Source of the DNA: an uncultured Clostridia bacterium
GTDB lineage: Bacteria; Bacillota; Clostridia; Oscillospirales; Ruminococcaceae
Reading direction: 5' to 3'
Length of the DNA: 7,694 bases
NCBI GenBank assembly: GCA_947630315.1
Contig: CANRHA010000079.1
Span: 1-7,694 of the forward strand
Made by a program: the position numbers and the translations under genes. The stretch's first letter is position 1, and the number at the start of each line of letters is the position of its first letter. The notes under the pieces were generated by a model. That model did no database searches. It saw only the letters and a list, made by a program, of their open reading frames with translations, and was not told where the DNA came from. Shown one piece after another: positions 1 to 4,189 of the stretch.

Positions 1-5
1 GGGCC

Positions 6-59
6 AGCGCGCCGCAGGCGCGCTGCGGCGGCCCGGAGGGCCGCCGGGGCTTCGCCCGG
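6..59. repeat. Run of adjacent GC-rich short-loop palindromes
   Basis: Three inverted repeats lie almost end to end. AGCGCGCC (6-13) pairs with GGCGCGCT (17-24) across a GCA loop. The 9-bp arms at 26-34 and 38-46 pair across a GGA loop. GGGC (47-50) pairs with GCCC (54-57) across TTC, or alternatively CCGGG (44-48) pairs with CCCGG (55-59). No T-tract follows, so this is not a classical intrinsic terminator. The arrangement resembles REP/BIME-type extragenic palindromes or the 3' structure of a gene beyond the left edge. The pairing is read directly from the sequence; assignment to a repeat family is inference. Confidence 0.65.
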
Positions 60-70
60 GGCGGCGGCTA

Positions 71-145
71 TATCAAAGCCTTGATAGGAGCAGCAGCCCT
101 GCGCCAAGGTGCCGTCACCCCTACAAGGGGGCGTACATTCCGCCC
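71..145. other. Further hairpin-forming segment upstream of the mnmA promoter
   Basis: The palindromes continue past the GC-rich block. TATCAA (71-76) pairs with TTGATA (81-86) over a 4-nt loop. GCAG (90-93) can pair with CTGC (99-102). CCCCT (118-122) pairs with AGGGG (126-130) over ACA, or alternatively GGGCG (129-133) pairs with CGCCC (141-145). I see no credible CDS. With the block at 6-59 this may be one dispersed intergenic element or a structured RNA; the sequence alone does not decide between them. Confidence 0.4.
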
Positions 146-204
146 ACATTATTTGCTTCATAAATTCTGATTTCCGATTTCTGCTTTCTGTCCTCTGACA
201 AGCC

Positions 205-233
205 TTGACATAAATCTGCGCATGTAATAAAAT
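205..233 (+). promoter_or_regulatory. Sigma-A-type promoter for mnmA-nudix
   Basis: A perfect -35 TTGACA (205-210) is separated by exactly 17 nt from a near-consensus -10 TAAAAT (228-233). The predicted transcription start is near 240, immediately before the Shine-Dalgarno sequence GGAAGGGGG (241-249). The mRNA leader would therefore be only about 16 nt, leaving no room for a leader riboswitch. Confidence 0.78.
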
Positions 234-256
234 ATCATCAGGAAGGGGGCTTGCAA

Positions 257-1315
257 ATGCGGGCGCTTATAGCTATGAGCGGAGGGGTAGACAGCTCCGT
301 TGCGGCAAAACTCACCGTCGACGCCGGGTACGACTGCATCGGCTGCATGATGAAGCTTTACGATTCGCCGGAACCTGCGGAGCGCGGCTGCTGCACGCTT
401 GAAGACGCCGAGGACGCCAAAAGCGTCGCGTTTTCCCTCGGAATGCCGTTTTATGTTTTTAATTTCTGCGAGGGCTTTAAGGAGAACGTTATCCAAAGGT
501 TCATAAACGAATATATAGAGGGCCGAACGCCCAACCCCTGCATCGACTGCAACAGCTTTATGAAGTTCGACAGGCTTTTAAAGCGTGCCGAAGAGCTCGA
601 CTGCCAGAAGATAGTCACAGGGCACTACGCAAGGATAGGCTTCAAACACGGCCGATTTACACTTAACAAGGCCGCCGATCCCTCAAAGGACCAGAGCTAT
701 GTTTTATACAGGCTCACTCAGGAGCAGCTTTCAAAAACGTCCTTCCCGCTCGGCGAAATGACAAAAACCGAGGTGCGCAGGATAGCCGAGAGCTGCGGGT
801 TTGTGAATTTTGCAAAGCGGGATTCTCAGGACATCTGCTTTGTCAATGACGGCGACTACGCCGGGACCGTTGAGCGCATCTTGGGCAGGCCCTGCCCCGA
901 GGGGGATTTTATAGACGTCAACGGAAACACGATAGGGCGCCACAGGGGGATAATCCGCTACACCGTAGGACAGCACAAGGGCCTCGGCGGCAACTATCCC
1001 GACAAAATGTTCGTCATAAAGGTAGACGCGGCCAAAAATACCGTAACCCTCGGCACCGAGGAGCATCTTTTCAGCCGCGAGCTTACCGCCTCGCGCTTTA
1101 ACTGGATATCCGGCGAGCCGCCAAAGGAAAAAATACGCTGCCTTGCAAAGGTCAGATACCGCCAGAAGGAGCAGAACGCCTGCGCCGAAGCCCTCCCCGA
1201 CGGGCGGGTGAAAATTATCTTCGACGAGCCGCAGCGGGCAATAGCCCCGGGGCAGTCGGCGGTAATATACGACGGCGAAACCGTTTTGGGCGGCGGAATT
1301 ATTGAAGGAGAATGA
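257..1315 (+). CDS. mnmA: tRNA-specific 2-thiouridylase MnmA
   Basis: A cytoplasmic ATP-dependent enzyme that makes the 2-thio group of U34 in tRNAs for Lys, Glu and Gln, taking sulfur from a cysteine-desulfurase relay. The 352-residue protein has the usual family length. Visible motifs are the PP-loop SGGVDSS (residues 8-14) that binds ATP, TPNPCIDCN with the first catalytic-type cysteine (C95), TGHYAR (121-126), SKDQSY (143-148), and DSQDICF with the second cysteine (C194). The C-terminal part (about 205-352, with YTVGQHKGLGG and APGQSAV) matches the central and beta-barrel tRNA-binding domains. I chose ATG 257 because GGGGG (245-249) lies 7 nt upstream; the in-frame TTG at 251 is only 1 nt from it. 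The gene is intact and is followed after 2 nt by a Nudix gene, so the two are probably cotranscribed from the promoter at 205-233. Confidence 0.97.
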   Translation: MRALIAMSGGVDSSVAAKLTVDAGYDCIGCMMKLYDSPEPAERGCCTLEDAEDAKSVAFSLGMPFYVFNFCEGFKENVIQRFINEYIEGRTPNPCIDCNSFMKFDRLLKRAEELDCQKIVTGHYARIGFKHGRFTLNKAADPSKDQSYVLYRLTQEQLSKTSFPLGEMTKTEVRRIAESCGFVNFAKRDSQDICFVNDGDYAGTVERILGRPCPEGDFIDVNGNTIGRHRGIIRYTVGQHKGLGGNYPDKMFVIKVDAAKNTVTLGTEEHLFSRELTASRFNWISGEPPKEKIRCLAKVRYRQKEQNACAEALPDGRVKIIFDEPQRAIAPGQSAVIYDGETVLGGGIIEGE

Positions 1316-1317
1316 CT

Positions 1318-1797
1318 ATGAAAAACTCAACGCTTTGTTACATCGAAAAAGACGGCCGGTACCTTATGATGCACCGGGTGAAAAAACAGGACGATATGAA
1401 CCGAGACAAGTGGCTCGGGATAGGCGGCGGTTTTGAAGAGGGCGAATCCCCCTACGAATGCGTAAAGCGCGAGACCCTCGAGGAGACCGGCCTTACACTT
1501 TTGCGCCCGAGCTACCGCGGGCTTGTCACTTTTTGTATGCGCTCGGGCGGCGAGATCTTCACCGAACAGATGCACCTTTTTACCTGCAAGACCTTCACCG
1601 GCGAGCTTTCAAAAGATTGCGACGAGGGCGAGCTTGAATGGATAAAAAAGGACAGAATATCAAAGCTCGACCTCTGGGAGGGCGACAGGGTCTTCCTTAA
1701 GCTGCTCGAGACCGAAAAGCGCTTCTTTACGGTAAAGCTTGACTACGACGGCGGAAAGCTTTTGGGGTGTCAGGTCGAGATAGCGGGAGATATCTAA
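1318..1797 (+). CDS. Nudix (MutT-like) hydrolase, likely 8-oxo-dGTP diphosphatase type
   Basis: A 159-residue cytoplasmic Nudix pyrophosphohydrolase. The Nudix box GX5EX7REUXEEXGU is complete at residues 37-59: G37, E43, then RETLEETGL at 51-59, whose glutamates bind the catalytic Mg2+. The N-terminal strand (LCYIEKDGRYLMMHR) and DKWLGIGGGFEEGES resemble Firmicutes enzymes annotated as 8-oxo-dGTP diphosphatases, but the substrate cannot be fixed from sequence. Two ATGs are possible. ATG 1312 overlaps the mnmA stop as ATGA but sits 1 nt after AAGGAG (1305-1310); ATG 1318 has 7-nt spacing and is preferred. No terminator directly follows, so transcription probably continues through 1798-2065 to the hairpin at 2066-2089. 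Pairing with mnmA may only be operon convenience. Confidence 0.93.
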   Translation: MKNSTLCYIEKDGRYLMMHRVKKQDDMNRDKWLGIGGGFEEGESPYECVKRETLEETGLTLLRPSYRGLVTFCMRSGGEIFTEQMHLFTCKTFTGELSKDCDEGELEWIKKDRISKLDLWEGDRVFLKLLETEKRFFTVKLDYDGGKLLGCQVEIAGDI

Positions 1798-1802
1798 AAT
1801 CA

Positions 1803-1889
1803 GTGACTCCGAGAGATGGCGGAGGGGTGGCGGGTGGGGCCCGAAAAGGTCGCGCACTGCAGCAAGGTCGAGCCATCTCGAGGAGTCAC
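1803..1889. repeat. Long imperfect inverted repeat (18-nt arms) just after the Nudix gene
   Basis: GTGACTCC (1803-1810) pairs with GGAGTCAC (1882-1889), and GAGATGGC (1813-1820) pairs with GCCATCTC (1872-1879). The only unpaired positions in the arms are GA opposite GA (1811-1812 and 1880-1881), which in RNA can form tandem sheared G-A pairs. The apical region (1821-1871) is 51 nt, purine-rich, and contains AAGGTCG twice (1846-1852 and 1864-1870). The arms start 6 nt after the Nudix stop codon. It could be the terminal inverted repeats of a small non-coding palindromic element or the first helix of an RNA. The pairing is certain; the nature is not. Confidence 0.7.
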
Positions 1890-1960
1890 GGTCGTAAGAG
1901 GCAGAAGGCTTCGGATACGCCGAAGAAAAAAGCCCTCGGCAAACGCAGAAAGTTCCGAAA

Positions 1961-2047
1961 GCGCCGACAACGGCGGGCGGAATGGGCGGAGGGCGGGGCG
2001 CAGGAAACCGGCGCATTTTCGGGAGGCAAGCCCGCCGTCGGAGGCGC
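1961..2047. repeat. Second composite inverted repeat in the 1798-2065 gap
   Basis: Outer helix GCGCC (1961-1965)/GGCGC (2043-2047) and inner helix ACGGCGGG (1970-1977)/CCCGCCGT (2031-2038) are separated by a 4x4 internal loop. In that loop G1966-A2042 and A1967-G2041 could be tandem G-A pairs and C1968-G2040 a Watson-Crick pair. The apical part holds a smaller hairpin, GCGC (1998-2001)/GCGC (2011-2014) around AGGAAACCG. The span equals that of the first stem (both 87 nt from end to end). Confidence 0.55.
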
Positions 2048-2065
2048 CGATAATATAAAGAAAAA

Positions 2066-2097
2066 GGCCGAAGATGCATCTCTCCGGCCGTTTTTTT
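2066..2097. terminator. Bidirectional intrinsic terminator between convergent operons
   Basis: GGCCG (2066-2070) pairs with CGGCC (2085-2089), with an inner AGA/TCT (2072-2074/2081-2083) and a 6-nt loop. On the plus strand it is followed by seven T (2091-2097) and ends the mnmA-nudix transcript. On the minus strand it is followed by TTTTTCTTT (complement of 2065-2057) and ends the cotH-type/ltaS-type transcript, beginning only 6 nt after that operon's stop codon. The plus-strand T-tract overlaps the last bases of the minus-strand gene. Confidence 0.87.
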
Positions 2098-4183
2098 ATT
2101 TTTTGTTGCGCTCGTTAAGTTCGTAGTAGGTGTAGTAGTTATACATATTCAGAACCTCGTCGTCATATACGTCCTTGCGGTCGTTCCAGATCCCGTAGCG
2201 GTCATAGTAGCCCCATGTAGCCATGGCCGGGGCAATTTTTTCCGCGTCGCGCATCATCTGGTAGCGGGGCGAAAGGGGTATTCCCGCAAATTCAAGGGTT
2301 TTTAAGCCGAGAAAGTTCGCGCTCGATATGCCTAAATCCTTTGGAACGTCGTCGCCGAGATCGTAGTTCGACCAGACGATAAACGGCGTTTCAAAGCGCG
2401 TCAGATAGCTGTTTATAAACAGGTTGCGCTGAGGGGCGAGCTTATCTATAAGCTCCGATTCAACGTTAGGCTGGTGGTCGCCGAAGAAGACTATAAGCGT
2501 TTTTTCATCTACGTTTTCAAAGTATGAAATAAGCTCCTTAAGCGCCTCGTCTGAATATCTTATAAGCGAAAGGTACTGCTCGGCGCGGGGATATTCGCCC
2601 TCGGGGCTTTTTATATGTACGGTCGGAACAAAATCCTCGCCGTCATATTCGTATGACGAATGGTTCTGGACCGTTACGCCGAATATGAATATGCGGTCTG
2701 AAGATTTGTTTTCAAAGCGGTCTATTATCTGATCGTAGAAATAACTGTCGCTTATAAGCGTGCGGATATACTCGACGTTATCGCCGAAGCCCTTTTCCCA
2801 TCTCTCGGCGCTCACATACATTCCCGCGTCGTCGCCCGCCATGTCTTCGCCCGAAACAAAATCGTCAAAGCCCATGAACTTATACACCGAGTTGCGCTTC
2901 CAGCAAACCTCGTAAAACGGGTGCATGGCGACAGTCTCGTAGCCGAAGCCGTTCAGGTATGAAGCTATCGAATCCACCTCGCCGGTGACGTGCTGCATAT
3001 ATGCGTAGCAGTTGCTCGGCATATTCATCATCGACATTCCGGTCAGAAACTCAAACTCTGTGTTGCAGGTTCCCCCGCCGAGCACCGAAACAAGATTCCG
3101 GCCGTTGGGATATTCCCGCGTAAGGCTGTTAAAGTATTCAAGGTAGGGGTTGTCTGTCTTTAAGCGGCCGAGATAGCTTAAATCCGAAAAGCTCTCGTTC
3201 ATTATAACTATGATGTTCGGGTAGTCGTCCTCGGCGCTTTTGTACTCGCCGTTTTCATATACCAAAACGTCCTCCGCAGCCTCGTTTTCTGCAGTCTCCC
3301 CCTCTGGGTCTGTTACGTCTGCCGTGACCAAGCCGTCGCCGTAGTCGTATTCTTCATATCTTGAAAGAAATTCTTCAAGGTCCTTTGAAGAATAGTTCAC
3401 CGGCGGGTCGAAGGCCATCTTGCGGAAGTTGATGTAAAAGCTGAGGGCCGTTCCGTTTACGTTATTTGTTGATTCGGTGTCAAAGGTAGAGGTCGAAAAG
3501 CTCTCGTAATCGATATCATATATACCCACGCAGCCTACGGCCAGAACGACCGCCGAGGCTACCGCCGCGCAGGGCCTCACCCACTTTTTGGGGTAGGTGA
3601 ACTTATACTGCGAGGCTATTGCGATAAACATTACGCACAGGCACAGCCCACTCAGCATATCCGAATTAAAATGCCATTCGCCGGTGCGCGTCACCTTCAT
3701 GGCGGTGGTTATCGCAAACAGATCGGTGGGCACCAAGGGCGTTCCGCGAAGCAAAAGAACAAGTTCGTTTGCAAAGTTCAGAAGGCAGCCAACGCCCATC
3801 GCAACGCATACCGAGACGCGGGTCGACTGAGTTATCAGGAAAACGGCTATCTGGAAAACGGCGTAAAAACATACGTTTAACCAGTAGATGTTCGTTGCGT
3901 ACCGCTCGATCCCGATTATAAGCTTTACCGTCTCAAATGTGAGGACCGGCCCGGCGATGAACAAAACTATCGCCGCTATGTTTTCTATCCTCTGAGAAAA
4001 CCTCACGTCGACGAGCAGCGCCGCCGCCATGGCTATATAAAGCGCTATGCAGCGTATAGCCGTATCGGCGGAAAAGGTGCCCTCTATCACAAACGACGAA
4101 TGGTTTATAATTATCAGAACGCCTATAAGCAGTATGACGATTATATTGAACCTCAGCTTTTTTCCTGTTACAAATTCTGCCAT
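2096..4183 (-). CDS. LTA synthase-family phosphoglycerol transferase (sulfatase fold)
   Basis: A 695-residue membrane enzyme predicted to transfer glycerol-phosphate from phosphatidylglycerol to a surface acceptor, as LtaS does in making lipoteichoic acid. About seven hydrophobic segments (roughly 12-28, 42-59, 67-90, 98-118, 121-146, 176-192, 204-222) precede an acidic linker (about 285-320) and an extracellular alkaline-phosphatase-like domain (about 321-655). Expected active-site residues are present: E330 in MNESFSD, nucleophile T372 in GGGTCNTEFEFLTG, H508 in VQNHSSYE, and D569-H570 in FFGDHQPN. By alignment of motifs these correspond to the metal site and catalytic Thr of LtaS. ATG 4183 has AGAAGGG 10 nt upstream, embedded in the end of the preceding gene. 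It lies 6 nt after the CotH-domain gene, so the two form an operon. The acceptor could be LTA, another glycolipid or a surface polymer; true LTA synthase activity is not proven. Confidence 0.92.
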   Translation of the reverse strand: MAEFVTGKKLRFNIIVILLIGVLIIINHSSFVIEGTFSADTAIRCIALYIAMAAALLVDVRFSQRIENIAAIVLFIAGPVLTFETVKLIIGIERYATNIYWLNVCFYAVFQIAVFLITQSTRVSVCVAMGVGCLLNFANELVLLLRGTPLVPTDLFAITTAMKVTRTGEWHFNSDMLSGLCLCVMFIAIASQYKFTYPKKWVRPCAAVASAVVLAVGCVGIYDIDYESFSTSTFDTESTNNVNGTALSFYINFRKMAFDPPVNYSSKDLEEFLSRYEEYDYGDGLVTADVTDPEGETAENEAAEDVLVYENGEYKSAEDDYPNIIVIMNESFSDLSYLGRLKTDNPYLEYFNSLTREYPNGRNLVSVLGGGTCNTEFEFLTGMSMMNMPSNCYAYMQHVTGEVDSIASYLNGFGYETVAMHPFYEVCWKRNSVYKFMGFDDFVSGEDMAGDDAGMYVSAERWEKGFGDNVEYIRTLISDSYFYDQIIDRFENKSSDRIFIFGVTVQNHSSYEYDGEDFVPTVHIKSPEGEYPRAEQYLSLIRYSDEALKELISYFENVDEKTLIVFFGDHQPNVESELIDKLAPQRNLFINSYLTRFETPFIVWSNYDLGDDVPKDLGISSANFLGLKTLEFAGIPLSPRYQMMRDAEKIAPAMATWGYYDRYGIWNDRKDVYDDEVLNMYNYYTYYELNERNKK

Positions 4184-4189
4184 TATTCT

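Larger units (their letters stand above)
1798..2065 (+). ncRNA. Candidate structured RNA or palindromic element, 3' of the Nudix gene
   Basis: This 268-nt gap has no credible CDS; reading frames through it are Arg/Gly/Pro-rich, lack ribosome binding sites and begin inside the Nudix frame. It has three stacked elements. The first is the long stem 1803-1820/1872-1889. The second is a hairpin CTTCGG/CCGAAG (1909-1914/1920-1925, loop ATACG) followed by a run of six A. The third is a composite stem in which GCGCC (1961-1965) pairs with GGCGC (2043-2047) and ACGGCGGG (1970-1977) pairs with CCCGCCGT (2031-2038). Between the two helices of that stem, GACA faces CGGA, again allowing tandem G-A pairs. 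A good terminator follows at 2066. I do not recognise RNase P, tmRNA, SRP, 6S or a riboswitch signature. It may instead be 3' UTR carrying an inserted repeat. Confidence 0.35.

Noticed and set aside
1..149. Open minus-strand frame from an ATG at 149 running off the left edge
   Set aside because: It is open mainly because the DNA is GC-rich and palindromic; no ribosome binding site is evident and the translation is Ala/Arg-rich with no recognisable motif. A repeat is the better explanation.
251..256. TTG at 251 as the mnmA start
   Set aside because: It lies 1 nt from the Shine-Dalgarno sequence, whereas ATG 257 has 7-nt spacing and gives the usual N-terminus of the family.
158..496. 112-aa minus-strand frame over the mnmA promoter and start
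   Set aside because: Antisense to the well-supported mnmA coding region and promoter, with no family signature.
1798..2065. RNase P RNA, tmRNA, SRP RNA or 6S RNA
   Set aside because: The conserved cores of these RNAs, such as the RNase P GAGGAAAGUCC segment and the tmRNA tRNA-like ends, are absent.
1660..2079. 139-aa Pro/Arg-rich minus-strand frame
   Set aside because: It overlaps the terminator and the Nudix gene; its composition reflects the palindromic DNA and no domain is visible.
1767..2126. 119-aa Lys/Arg/Gly-rich plus-strand frame
   Set aside because: It begins inside the Nudix gene in another frame, lacks a ribosome binding site, and runs through the hairpins and the terminator into the convergent gene.
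3597..3880. Short frames on both strands within the phosphoglycerol transferase gene
   Set aside because: They are shadows of the membrane-segment coding region, with no initiation signal or homology recognised.
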